DNA of 64,000 bases from Mercurialis annua (lineage: Eukaryota > Streptophyta > Magnoliopsida > Malpighiales > Euphorbiaceae), in contig NC_065576.1 of NCBI RefSeq assembly GCF_937616625.2, positions 26,954,628 through 27,018,627 on the forward strand. Reading direction: 5' to 3'. The notes under the pieces are model-generated. The model was not told where the DNA came from. It ran no database searches and saw only the letters and a list, made by a program, of their open reading frames with translations. The position numbers were made by a program, and so were the translations under genes. This document shows positions 24,114-36,500 of the stretch, piece after piece (position 1 is the stretch's first letter; every line of letters starts with the position of its first letter).

Positions 24114-26621
24114 TGTAGACACCTATTTTTTGGACAGGTAAAAAGTGATAAGGAATTGAAGCGTCCGATGATGATTTCCAGAGAAATCTGTCCGGGTAAC
24201 GAGCTTTTGATTTGCTTGCTGGAACCTAAGCATGCGTAATCTGCGCACAGCTGTAAACTTGGAGGATTAAAACGTAATTTGGAGTGAATAGCCCATAAAT
24301 ACCAAAGAGATTGTAATCTAAATCTAGAAATTGGACTAATTGCCATATCTTAGAAGTTTATGGGCCACTTCGCAAGTTTGACGGACTGGAATTGACCCTG
24401 ACCAAACCCATAGGACCTTAGTAGCCTTTTTTAATATTTTTAGGCACCAAAATAGACTTTTAGAACCTTTTTACTTAGCCACCAAGTGTAAATACGAATT
24501 AAATAAATAAAATCCTAATTAAATAATTAAAACCTAATCCTAAATACATCTAGACTTATCACTTAACACTTCTTCAACCCTTAACCAAACTCTAGCTAGG
24601 ACGAACCTGTAAATACACATAAGCTACCCCTAGACCTAATTAACCAATATAAATACAGCCTTAAGCCAGCCTGGCAAGGGGGTGGCACAAAAACCCTAGA
24701 CAGACAGACAGAAAATTCAGCCACCACCCTATAATAGGCAATCCGAAAATCACACACACACACACAAAATCCAGTCCTGAAAACACGTAATACGCTTTGA
24801 TTCTCCAAGAACACAAGCCCTGCACAGATTCGAAGCTGGATTCCGCATCCACTTCGCCAGCAAACGAGCCAAGGACTCATAACGGTATTTCTGAGGACCC
24901 TCAATATTGTTCCTTTGATTTTCCATGAATTTGTATGTCATTAATTATCATAATTGCTGTAATTATGTGATTTAGGATGTATGTTTAGCTTATAGTTGAT
25001 TTTGCAATAGAAATTGCCATGCTAGAGCTAATAATTAAATTGCTAAACTACCATGAAATTCGATGATAAGCATGTTAATCACTGTAATTAGTTGTTTTTA
25101 ATGTTCAAAACCAGAAGACAATCAATTTAGAACTCTTAGAATGCATGTTTCTAGGAGATTTTAGCTAGTTTTGCCATGAAAACCCTAAAATAATGCTTGC
25201 TGCCCAGAAAATAATTTGCATAGATGAGCTTTAAACACTTCGATTATGTGTTTTTTGGATTCCTTGTCCGATTTTATGCTGTTTTGACTACTTTAGCATG
25301 AAAAACGGAGTTAAAACGAGTGAGAACGAAGCAAAACAAAAACGACACAGAAACTGCCGACGAACCGCCGCCGCTGCCGCTGAAGCCGGCGGCTCTGGCA
25401 CGACAAACGGCGGCGCTGGCACGACAAACGGCGGCGCCGCCACGTCATACTGCTGGCGCCGGCACCATGAACCGGCGTCGTGTTCTTCCTCCCTCAGCTC
25501 CCCCAGGATTGCTTCCCAGATCTTCCAGACTTCGATCCAAACTTCCAGATGTGTTTTCGGGCTCATCCGGACTCCGAATTAGGGTCAGTTTGATTCCAGA
25601 AATATTGTTTTAGTTGTAGGACCTGTTTGTAATAGTAAATGGGCCTAAACCGATATTTTTATGGCCTCGAAGCCCGCTATTGTAATCTGCCCAGCCAACC
25701 GGGCCCACGAGTCCGAGGCCTAGCGAACCAGCAACTTCCAAAGCTGATTCCGAGCTAACCCGAACTCGGAATCGACTCCGGATCAAACCAGTAGAACCGG
25801 ATCGACGAGACGACAACTCTCGTGATCTGACCAAAGGCCAATTCTGACCAGACCGATGGTCAAAACCCGCGCGAGTGCCAGGCACTCAAAGTCAACGAGG
25901 TTTAAAAGTATCTCCAACCTTGCATGTATATCCAACTGTCCATGAGCATGCTAGCACTGTTTACTGCTTTCCAAAAGCATCCAAATCCAATAATAACCGG
26001 CTAAAGGACTAATCACTCAAAAATGGCCCATTAATGCAAATCCAGCCCATCACTTAGACATCATAGGACTAACATGAAAAAGTAGTAACAGTTGTATAGG
26101 TTTTTCAAGATCACCTAATAAAATCAATCAATCACACTTATACATCCGGTTTTAGGCTTTGTGCATGTAAAATATCCAGACCAACCAGACTTATGCTACT
26201 TGCTAGAAACCGCTAAGGTTAGATGTATGCTTAGGAGTACCTGCTACTTGCCTCAAATGCCAGTCCAGATCGAGTCATATGCGCGTCAAACGTGTTTACT
26301 GCTTTCATACTTATTTATTTATAGCTTTCATATCCTCGAACTGCATATACTATTGAGATGAAATATAAAACGAATATGTCCAGAAAATAAAGCCGGTAAC
26401 AGATAAGCCAAGCACATGAGACTCGGGGAGGTCCACGAACCCTTGTCTTTGGTCCGATGCAAGATAGTCTTACCGGAGGCGAGTAAGGCTATCTATTCGG
26501 TTAAAAGGCATTTCCTAGTCGAACTAGGTGGCAACTCCATATTTCAAACCATTTCCAGATCGAGAAGTCAGCCATAAGCCTTGGGCGAGCGGCCCCCGAA
26601 CCCCGCTCTTCTCACAGCAGG
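24109..26621 (+). mobile_element. Solo LTR, family D (2.5 kb), in the copia 5' LTR
   Basis: A 2503-bp insertion (24114-26616) with TGTAGACACC...TTCTCACA ends, flanked by GCAGG (24109-24113 and 26617-26621). A plus-strand TATA-like ATATAAATACAG lies near 24648-24660, so it is probably plus-oriented. It includes a (CA)n tract near 24753-24767 and a GC-rich part near 25365-25460 with a short tandem repeat (GGCACGACAAACGGCGGCGC). The end (GAACTAGGTGGCAACTCC ... GGCCCCCGAACCCCGC) recalls LTR ends of plant Tat/Ogre-like gypsy elements; this resemblance is from memory and unverified. ORFs up to 102 codons show no domain. Confidence 0.85.
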
Positions 26622-27303
26622 TTTTATCATCCATCAAGAATAATTTGAGATAGCATAGAATCTTTTCTCCGTTCATCCGGAGTGATAAATCCTCTCTTGG
26701 TCAAACCCCTATCTCCATATACAACTAACTAGAGCCAACACATCCCGCGACCCTAGCTCATGAAAGATCTAGGGATAAGGAGTATCAAACTCTAATCACC
26801 TATATACAAGATAGTGTCATAGGAAGTCAAAGGACATATGTACAATTATGAAATAGATGACATTGAATTGACTTTGATGAAATTCCATGTATATGTCATC
26901 TAGAGTCACTTCTTCGACTCACTCAAACCCTTTGAGTGTCCATATGTTTATTCTGATCCCCATCAAGTAGTATGAGACTCACTGCTTCCTATAATTAGTA
27001 ACTCTTTACTAATCAGGAGAATAAACAGAGGTGACGATCTTTCCGGGATAATGCGATGCCCTTATTCGTAGGACCCCATCGATCGTGAACGGTTATTTAG
27101 ATCACTTGTATAATATAATCTGTCACTCATATTCTCAACGCGTTAAGAATAGATTCTATCACAATGTGATAAGGACAATATGCAATAACTAAACACTTAG
27201 TTGATGAGTCACTTAGTTCAAATAAAATATATATATCATTGCCAATGGGATTTGTTTATACAAGTATAAATACAAAATGGCCCTAGGTCACATACTACTA
27301 ATA
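26617..27303 (-). repeat. 5' LTR of the copia element, outer part
   Basis: Last segment of the 5' LTR, colinear with 6382-7068 of the left LTR with few differences. It ends ACATACTACTAATA and is followed at once by satellite A (CATGGTTAGGTTATATTACG). The exact terminus could be 27303 or 27305: a TG-initiated LTR (reverse complement TGTATTAGTAG) would use the CA shared with the satellite. No short duplication of this flank is found at the left end. Confidence 0.85.
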
Positions 27304-28839
27304 CATGGTTAGGTTATATTACGCAAAGTGTGCGTGAAAAATGACGCTAGATTAGTATGTCGCCTCTCAAGTCTATTTAACACGTCGTTCAGATTATGTA
27401 AGCATGGTTATGTTATATTACGCAAAGTGTGCGTAACAAGTCATGCTAGATTAGTAAGGCGTGTCTTAAGTCTCTGTAACGCGTCGTTTTGATTACCATC
27501 CTTATGTCGTGTCACAAGTCTCGCTAAAACGTCGTTCGAATTACCTAAGCATGGTTAAGTTATATTACGGAAAGTGTGCGTGAAAAGTGACGCTAGATTA
27601 GTATGTTGCGTCAAAAGTCTCTCTAACATGTCGTTCCAATTACCTAAGCATGGTTAGGTTATATTATGCAAATAGTGCGTGAAAAGTGACACTAGGTTAG
27701 TAAGTCGCGTCTCAAGTCACTTTAATGCGTCATTCCGATTACTTAAGCATGGTTAGGTTATATTAAGCAAAGTGTACGTTAAAAGTGCCGCTAGATTAGT
27801 ATGTCACATCACAAGTCTCTTTAACTCGTTCCGATTACCTAAGCATGGTTAGGCTATTTTACGCAAATTGTGCATGAAAAGTGACGCTAGATTAGTATAT
27901 CGCGTCTCAGGTCTATTTAACGCGTCGTTCTGATTATCCAAGCATGGTTAGGTTATTTCACGCAAAGTGTGCGTGAAAAATGACGCTAGATTAGTATGTC
28001 GTGTATCAAGTCTCTTTAACACGTCGTTCCGATAATCTAAACAAGGTTAGGTTATATTACGCAAAGTGTTCGAGAAAAGTGATGCTAGATTAGTTTGTCG
28101 TGTCTCAAGTCTCTTTAACGCGTCATTCCGATTACCTAAGCTTGGTTAGGTTATATTACTTAAAGTGTGCGTGAAAAGTGACGCTAGATTAATATGTCGC
28201 GTCTCAAGTCTTTTTAACGCGATGTTTTGATTACCGAAGCATGGTTAGATTATACTACGCAAAGTGTGCTTAAAAAGGGACGCTAGATTAGTATGGCGCG
28301 TCTCAAGTCTCTTTATCTCGTCATTCCAATTACCCAAGCATGGTTATGTTCTATTACAAAATGTGTGATTGAAAAGTGACGCTATATTAGTATGTCGCGT
28401 CAGAAGTCTCTCACGCGTCGTTCCGATTACTTAAGAATGGTTAGGTTATATTACGCAACGTATTCGTGAAAAGTGACGCTAGATTAGTATGTCATGTCTC
28501 CAGTCTCTTTAAAGCGTCTTTCCAATTACCTATGTACGGTTAGGTTATATTAAGGAAAGTGTGCGTGCAAAGTGACGCTAGATTACTATATCGCCTCTCA
28601 AGTCTCTTTAAGCCGTCGTTTCTATTAGCATGCTTACGTCGCGTTACAAGTGTCTCTAACGCATGGTTAGGTTATATTATGCAAAGTGTGCGTGAAAAGT
28701 GTTGTAGATTAGTATGTCGCGTCTCAAGTCTCTTTAACGCGTCGTTCTGATTACCTAAGCATGGCTAGGTTATATTATGCAAAGTGTGCATAAAAAGTGA
28801 CGCTAGATTAGTATGGCGCATCTCAAGTCTCTTTAATGC
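27304..28839. repeat. Satellite A array, block 3
   Basis: About 1.5 kb of 99-bp and 99+48-bp units. Over about 27305-28665 the order of variant monomers (GCGTAACAAGT, TTAGTAAGGCG, TATTCGTGAAAAG, TTAAGGAAAGTGTGCGTGCA and others) follows that of 3597-4967. It stops within a monomer at about 28839, where a truncated copia gag begins. No gene is seen. Confidence 0.95.
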
Positions 28840-29476
28840 TTTGAAAGCAAAGTTCTCCTCCTTTGACAATTCGGAGCTTCCCAATTAACTCATCCGTCCT
28901 CAAGGTGGACAAATCATGAGTTTCAATGATGGTGGTGGTCTTAGGTTGCCCTAGAAGGATAGGAAGGGATCTTAGGATTTTACCATTGATTTCATTGAGC
29001 TTGAAGGATTTCCCAAGTTGCTCAAGACTATGAACAATCCTAAGAAGCCTTGAGGTCATAGAAGAAACATCTTCATTAGGCAAGCCTTTGAAGCCTTCAT
29101 ACTCTCCAAAAAGCAACTCAAGCTTCTTACCCTTCACTTGATGTGTACCTTCATAGTAGCTCTCTAGAGTCTCCCACATTTGCTTGGCACAATTCAAGTG
29201 TTGAATTCTACCTTGTTCTTCTCTAGAAATTGAGGAGAGGAGAGTAGTGATGGTTTTTTTATTCATGCCATTTTCCTTTTCTTGCTCTTTAGACCATTCT
29301 ACTCTCTTCAAAAGGACTTCATCCTTGTCACATGGAGGTGTGCATCCCCTTAGGAATGCACTCCATAGATCAACCCTTTACATATCAAGATAATTTTCCA
29401 TCATATATTTCCAAATTTTGTAATTTGAATCATCAAGAAAAGGTTTGAAATTGATGAAAAAAATTTCGGTTGCCAT
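28840..29476 (-). pseudogene. Copia gag (UBN2-type), truncated
   Basis: Minus-strand gag of a Ty1/copia element. The ATG near 29476 begins MATEIFFINF, followed by LDDSNYKIWKYMMENYL, the usual N-terminal gag block. An in-frame TAA near 29380 breaks it; the frame reopens through WSKEQEKEN, ISREEQGRIQHLNCAKQMWE, LELLFGEYEGFKGLPNEDV and KILRSLPILLGQPKTTTIIE, the UBN2 capsid core. It ends at the truncation with satellite A, before any zinc knuckle. The sequence differs from the gag at 11990-12447, so this is a different copia family. Confidence 0.9.
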
Positions 29477-29535
29477 TTTTGATCAAAAACTCTAGCAATT
29501 AAGCGAAAAGAAGAGCACCTTGTTCTGATACCAAT

Positions 29536-30565
29536 TGAAAAACCCTTTGGGGTATGGCAAACCAGATTTGAGTTATGAATCGGAAGATGAAAATTCTTTA
29601 AAGCGGAAATAAGAATTTAAAAGGAGATAAGATTTTAGAGGATTTGACACAAGAGATTTAGAATGGTTCGGATCACAAATCGATCCTACTCCACTACTCA
29701 AATAAAGTTTGAGATTTAGAATCCACTAATTGAGATTAACAAAGAGTTTTCTAAGCTAACTCCAAACTTAGTGCTTTATAGCTAAACACCAACTATGAGA
29801 TTTTCCAAAGCTAATCACAACTTACAAGGGTTGAATTTTTCCAAAGCTAAACTCTAACTCACATTTGATTTTCTAAGGCTAATCAAGAACCTACAATGAT
29901 TAGGAGTTTACAAGCTTACTCAAAAACTACAACAAAACAAATGTAATTTAAAGTTGAGTGTTTGTTGTTTCAAGGTGTGGAAATCATTAACCTTGAAACA
30001 TTGCAAATGGATTTATATTATACCCAAAGCAATCCCCAAACGAAGCACTAACAAACAAAACAAAAATTGCTCTCAGCACACATATCGCCTTCGAGATGGA
30101 TGGATCACGGGCGAGATATTTGAATATGTCAAAAACCTTTAACGGCTAGTGCCACGTGTCAATGCTTCATTGGGTCTTCAAAAACATATCCGTTGGATCT
30201 TCAACGGTCTAATTTATCGCGCCCGAGATGCATTGGTCGCGCCCGTGATTCGTACCCAACGGTCGACTAGGGTTTTGTCAGCTCGGATATCTCCCCCGTG
30301 ATATTTGTATCACCCCTGAGATATATATCTCCCCCGTGATATTTATATCACCCCCGAGATATATATCTCCACCGAGATGGATGGATCATGGGAGAGATAT
30401 GCTATAGGACAGCTTTCTACTCAAAAACTCGATTTTTGCTAGAGAGTTCCGAATTGACTTCTGATTGTTCCTATGAATTCCTATACACTAATAAACAAGA
30501 TTAGATCACTCATAGTTTATTGTCAAAGTCAAAATAAAGGAGTTTGAAAGGACAATAGTCCAACA
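29536..30565 (-). repeat. 5' LTR of the truncated copia element
   Basis: A 1030-bp LTR with TG...CA ends on the minus strand. A TATA-like TAATATAAAT lies at 30011-30020. Around 30288-30372 a compact array alternates ATATCTCCCCCGTGATATTT and ATCACCCCTGAGATATATAT words (about 37-bp period). The word GATGGATGGATCA(C/T)GGG occurs at about 30096 and 30376. Another repeated motif is AGCTAA(T/A)C within 29750-29930. No coding capacity is seen. Confidence 0.85.
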
Positions 30566-33500
30566 GTGTGCATGAAAAGTGACGCTAGATTAGTATGTCG
30601 AGTCTCAAGTCTCTTTAACGGGTTGTTTCGATTACCATGCTTATCTCGCGTAACAAGTCTCTTTAACGCGTCATTACGATTACCTAATCATTGTTAGGTT
30701 ATATTACCAAAGTGTGCGTGAAAAGTGACGCTAGATTACTATATCGAGTCTCAAGTCTCTCTAACACGTCGTTCCGATTACTAAAGCATGGTTAGGTTAT
30801 ATTATATAAAATTTCGTGAAAAGTAGAGCTAGATTAGTATGTCGCGTCTCAAGTCTCTCTAACGCGTAGTTCTGATTTCCTAAGCATGGTTAGGTTATAT
30901 GACGCAAAGTGTTCGTAAGAAGTGACGCTATATTAGTATTACGCGTCTCAAGTCTCTTTAATGCGTCGTTTCGATTACCATGGTTATGTCGCGTCACAAC
31001 TCTCTCTAACTTGTTGTTCCGATTAATTAAGCATGGTTAGGTTATATTACACAAAGTATGCGTTAAAAATGACAATAGATTATTAGTATATCGTGTCACA
31101 AGTCCATTTAGCGCGTCGTTCCGATTACCTAAGCGTGGTTAGGTTGTATTACGCAACGTGTGCGAGAAAAATGAGAATAGATCAGTATGTCGCGTCTCAA
31201 GTCTATTTAACGCGTCGTTCCAATTACCTAAGCATGGTTAGGTTCTATTACGCAAAGTGTCCATGTACAATGACAATCGATTAGTATGTCGCATCTCAAG
31301 TCTATCTAACGCGTCGTTTCGATTACCTAAGCATGGTTAGGTTATATTACGCCAAGTGTAAGTGACGCTAGATTAGTGTGTCGCGTCTCAAGTCTCTTTA
31401 ACGCGTCGTTTCGATTCCATGCTTATGTTGCATCACAAGTCTCTCTAACACGTCGTTCCGATTACCTAAGCATGGTTAGGTTATATAACGCCAAGTGTGC
31501 TTAAAAAGTGACGATAGATTAGTGTGTCGCGTCTCAAGTCTCTTTAACGCGTCGTTTCGATTCCATGCTTATGTTGCATCACAAGTCTCTCTAACACGTC
31601 ATTCCGATTACCTAAGCATGGTTAGGTTAAATTACACAAAGTGTGCGTATAATGTAACAATAGATTAGTATGTTGCATCTTAATTCTCTTTAACGCGTCA
31701 TTCCGATTACCTAAGCATGGTTAGATTATATTACGCAAAGAGTGCGTGAAACATGACGCTAGATTAGTATGTCGCGTCTCAAGTCTCTCTAACGCGTCGT
31801 TCCGATTTCCTAAGCATTGTTAGGTTCTATTACGCAAACTGTGCGTGAAATGTGACGCTGGATTAGTATGTTGTGTCTCAAGAGTCTCTAACACGTCGTT
31901 CCGATTTCCTAAGCATTTGATTGGTTATATTATGCAAAGTGTGCATATAATGTGACACTAGATTAGTATGGCGAGTCTCAAGTCTTTTTAACGCGTCGTT
32001 TTGATTACCATGCTTATGTCTCATCAGAAGTCTCTTTAACGCATCGTTCCGATTACCTAAGCATTGTTAGGTTATTTTACGCATGGTATCCGTGAAAAAT
32101 GGAAGTGGATTAGTATTCCGCATCTCAAGTCTATCTAACGCGCAGTTACGATTAACTAAGCATTTTTACATTATAGTACGCAAAGTGTGCGTCAAAAGTG
32201 ACGCTAGATTAGCATGTCGCGTCTCAAGTCTCTTTAACGCGTCGTTTTGATTACCATGCTTATGTCGCGTCACAAGTCTCTCTAACGCGTCGTTCTGATT
32301 ACCTAAGCATTGTTAGGTTATATTACGCAAAGCGTGCGTGAAAAGTAACAATAGAGTAGTATGTCGTGTATCATGTCTCTTTAACACGTCGTTCCAATTA
32401 CCTAATCATGGTTAAGTTATATTACGCAAAGAGTGCGTGAAAAGAGAAGCTAGATTAGTATGTCGCGTCTCAAGTCTCTTTAACACGTTGTTCCGATTAC
32501 CTATGCATTTTTAGGTTATTACCCAAAGTGGACGTGAAAAGTGACGCTAGATTAGTATGTCGCGTCTCATTCTCAAGTATGGTTAGGTTAATATTACGCA
32601 AGGTGTGCGTGAAAAGTGACGCTAGATTAGTATGAAACATCTCAAGGCTCCTTCACGAGTCGTTCCGAAGCATGGTTGGGTTATATTACGCAATGTGTGC
32701 GTGAAAAGTGATAGTAGATTAGTATGTCATGTCTCAAGTCTCTTTAACGAGTCGTTTCGATTACCATGCTTATGTCGCGTCACAAGTCTCTCTAACGCCT
32801 TGTAATGATTACCGAGGCATGGTTAGGTTATATTACGCAAAGTGTGCGTGAAAAGTAACAATTGGTTAGTATATCGCTTCTCAAGTCTCTTTAACGCGTC
32901 GTTCCTATTACCTAAGAATGGTTAGGTTATAATACGCAAAGGGTGCGTGAAAAGTGACGCTAGATTAGTATGCCGCTTCTCAAATCTCTTTAACGCATTA
33001 TTCCCATTACCTAAACATGGATAAGTTATATTACGCAAAGTATGCGTAACAAGTGACGCTAGATTTGTATGTCGTGTCTCAAGTCTCTTAACGCGTCGTT
33101 CCGATTACATAAGCATGGTTAGGTTATATTACGCAAAGTGTCTGTGAAAAGTGACAATAGATTAGTATGTCGCGTCTCAATATTTAACGCGTCGTTTTGA
33201 GTACCTAAACATGGTTAGGTTATATTACGAAAAGTGTGCGTAAAAAGTGACACTAGATTAGTATGTCGCGTCTTAAGTCTCTTTAATGCGTCGTTTCGAT
33301 TACCATGTTTATGTCGTGTCACAAGTCTCTCTAACGCGTCGTTCTGATTACCTAAGCATGGTTAGGTTATATTACACAAAGCGTGCGTGAAAAGAAATAA
33401 TAGATTAGTATGTCGCATCTCAAGTCTCTTTAACGCGTTGTTCCGATTACCTAAGCATGGTAAAATTATATTACGCAAAGTGTGCGTGAAAAGTGACGCT

Positions 33501-36500
33501 GGATTAGTATGTCGCGTCTAATGTCTCTTTAACGCGTCATTCCAATTTCCTATGCATGGTTAGGTTATATTTCGGAAAGTGTGCATAAAAAGTGACGCTA
33601 GATTAGTATGTCAAGTCGAAAGTCTCGGTAACGCGTCGTTCCGATTACCTAAGCATGGTTAGGTTATATTACGCAAAGTGTGCATGAAAAGTTACGCTAG
33701 ATTAGTATCTCGTGTCTGAGGTCTCTTTTACACGTCGTTCCGATTACCTAAGCATACTTAATTTATTTTACCCAATGTGTGTGTGAAAAGTGACGCTAGA
33801 TTAGTATGTTGCGTCTTAAGTCTCTTTAACGCGTCGTTTTGATTACCATGCTTATCTCGCGTCATAAGTCTCTTTTAGGCGCCGTTTTGATTACCTAAGC
33901 ATGGTTAGGTTATATTGCGCAAAGTGTGTATGAAAAGTAACAATAGATTAGTATATCGCGACTCAAGTCTCTTTAACACGTCGTTCTTATTACCTAAGCA
34001 TGGTTACGTTATAATATGCAAAGTGTGCGTGAAAAGTGACGCTAGATTAGTATGTCGCATCTCAAGTCTCTTTAACGCGTTACTCCGATTACCTAAGCAT
34101 GGTTAGGTTATATTCCGCAAAGTGTGCGTGAAGAGTGACGCTAGATTAGTATTTCGAATCTCAAGTCTATTTAACTCATCGTTCCGATTACCTAAGAATG
34201 GTGAAGTTATATTACGCAAAGTGTGCGTGAAACGTGATCTTAGATTAGTATGACGCGTCTCAAGTCTCTTTAATGCGTCGTTCCATGTACCTAAGCATGG
34301 TTAGGTTATATTACACAAAGTGTGTATGAAAACTGACGCTAGATTAGTATGTCGCGTCTCAAGTCTCTTTAACGCGTTACTCCGATTACCTAAGCATGGT
34401 TAGGTTATATTTCGCAAAGTGTGCGTGAAGAGTGACGCTAGATTAGTATTTCGAATCTCAAGTCTATTTAACTCGTCGTTCCGATTACCATGCATATGTC
34501 ACGCCACAAGTGTCTTAAACTCGTCGTTTCGATTACCTATGCATGGTTAGGTTACATTACGCAAAGTGAGTGTGAAAAGTGATGCTAGATTACTATGTTG
34601 TGTCTCAAGTCTCTTTAACGCGTCGTTCTGATTACCTACATGGTTAGGTTATATTACGCTAGGTGTGCGCAAAAATTGACGCTAGATTACTGTGTCGCGT
34701 CTCAAGGCTCTTTAACGCGTCAGTCCGATTATCTAAGCATGGCTAGGTTATATTACACAAAGTGTGCGTGAAAAGTGACGCTAGATAGTATGTCGCTTCT
34801 GAAGTCTCTTTAACGAATCGTTCGGATTACATAAGCATGGTTAGGTTATATTACGCAACGTGTGCGTGAATAGTGACGTTAGATTAGTATGTCGTGTCTA
34901 AAGTCTCTTTAACGCGTCGTTTCAATTACCATGTTTATGTCGCGTCACAAGTCTTTCTAACGTGTCGTTCTGATTACCTCCGCATGGTTAGGTTATATTA
35001 CGCAAAGTGTACGTGAAAAGTAACAATAAATTAGTATGTCGTGTCTCAAGTCGATTTAACGCGTCGTAACAATTATCCAACCATGGTTAGGTTATATTAC
35101 GCAAAGTGTGTGTGAAAAGTAACGCTAGATTAGGATGTCGCTTCTCAAGTCTCTTTAACGCGTCGTTTCGATTACATGCTTATTTCTTGTGACAAGTCTC
35201 TTTAACGAGTCGTTCCGATTACCCAAGTATGGTTAGGTTATATTAAGCAAAGTCTGCATGAAAAGTGACGCTAAATTAGTATGTCGCATCTCAAGTCTCT
35301 CTAACGCGTCGTTCCTATTTCCTAAGCATGGTGAGGTTATATTACGCAAAGTGTGCGTGAAAAGTGACGCTAGATTAGTACGCCGCGTCTCAAGTCTCTC
35401 TAATGCGTCGTTCCGATTTCTAAGCATGGTTAGGTTATATTAAGCAAACTGTAAGAAAAAAGTGACGCTAGATTAGTATTACGCGTCTCAAGTCTCTTTT
35501 ACGCGTCGTTTCGATTACCATGCTTATGTCGTGGCCACAAGTCTCTCTTACCCGTCGTTCCGATTACCCAAGCATGGTTAGGTTATATTACTCAACCTGT
35601 ACGTGAAAAATGACAAATTAGTATGCCGTGTCTCAAGTCTATTTAACGCTTTGTTCCGATTACCTATTAGTATGTTGCGTATAAAGTATATCTAACGAGT
35701 CGTTCCGATTACCTAAGCATGGTTAGGTTATATAATGTAAAGTGTGCGTGAAAAGTGACGCTAGATCAGTATGTCGAGTCTCAAGTCTCTTTAATGAGTC
35801 GTTTTAGTTACCTAATGATGGTTAAGTTATATTACGCAAAGAGTGCGTGAAAAGTGACGCTAGATTAGTATGTCGCATCTCAGCTTTCTTTAACACGTCA
35901 TTCAGATTACCTAGGCATGGTTAGGTTATATGAAGCAAAGTGTGCTTGAAAAGTGACGCCAGATTAGTATGTCGCGCCTCAAGTCTCTTTATCTCGTTGT
36001 TCCATTACCTAAGAATAGTTAGGTTATATTACGCAACGTGTGCGTGAAAAGTGACGCTAGATTAGTATGTCACATATCAAGGCTCTTTAACGCGTCGTTT
36101 CGATTACCATGGTTATGTCTCGTCACAAGTCTCTCTAACGCGTCGTTTCGATTACCTAAGCATGGTTAGGTTATATTACGCAAAGTGTGCGTGAAAAGTA
36201 ACAATAAATTAGTATGTCGCGTCTCATGTCTAACGCGTCTTTCCGATTACCTAAGCATGGTTAGGTTATATTATGTAAAGTGTGCGTGGAAAGTGACGCT
36301 AGATTAGTATGTCGCGTCTCAATTATTTTAAACGCATTGTACCGATTACCTAAGGATGGTTAGGTTACTTTACGGAAAGTGTGCGTGAAAAGTAACTATA
36401 CATTAGTATGTCGCGTCTCAAGTCTATTTGACGCGTTGTTCAGATTACCTAAGCATGGTTAGGTTATATTAGGAAAACTGTGAATGAAAAATTACGCTAG

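Larger units (their letters stand above)
6061..27303 (-). mobile_element. Ty1/copia retrotransposon on the minus strand, degraded and carrying three nested insertions
   Basis: Composite element. Left to right: truncated 3' LTR (6061-7068), polypurine tract (reverse complement AAGTGGGAG at 7071-7079), broken gag-pol on the minus strand (7083-12447), leader (12448-13548), tRNA-Met primer-binding site (13549-13562), and the 5' LTR starting at 13563. That LTR resumes after two insertions and ends near 27303. Foreign insertions are 7812-9346, 14201-23471 and 24114-26616. Domain order gag, protease, integrase, RT, RNase H defines Ty1/copia. The RT/RNase H wording and roughly 2-kb LTRs fit the Tork/Angela-like group, but that lineage call is tentative. 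No outer target duplication is found because the left LTR is truncated. Confidence 0.88.
28840..30565 (-). mobile_element. Truncated second copia element (5' LTR, leader and partial gag)
   Basis: On the minus strand: 5' LTR (29536-30565), tRNA-Met-like primer-binding site (reverse complement TGGTATCAGA at 29525-29534), a short leader, and a gag reading frame starting at 29476 and cut at about 28840 by satellite A. Pol and the 3' LTR are missing. The LTR begins (sense) TGTTGGACTATTGTCC and ends GGTTTTTCA. It directly abuts satellite units on both sides; no target duplication can be tested because the left end is a truncation. Confidence 0.87.

Noticed and set aside
24596..25885. Several ORFs of about 60-102 codons on both strands
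   Set aside because: They lie within the family D solo LTR, overlap each other in many frames, and have no recognisable domain. GC-rich and CA-repeat tracts explain their openness.
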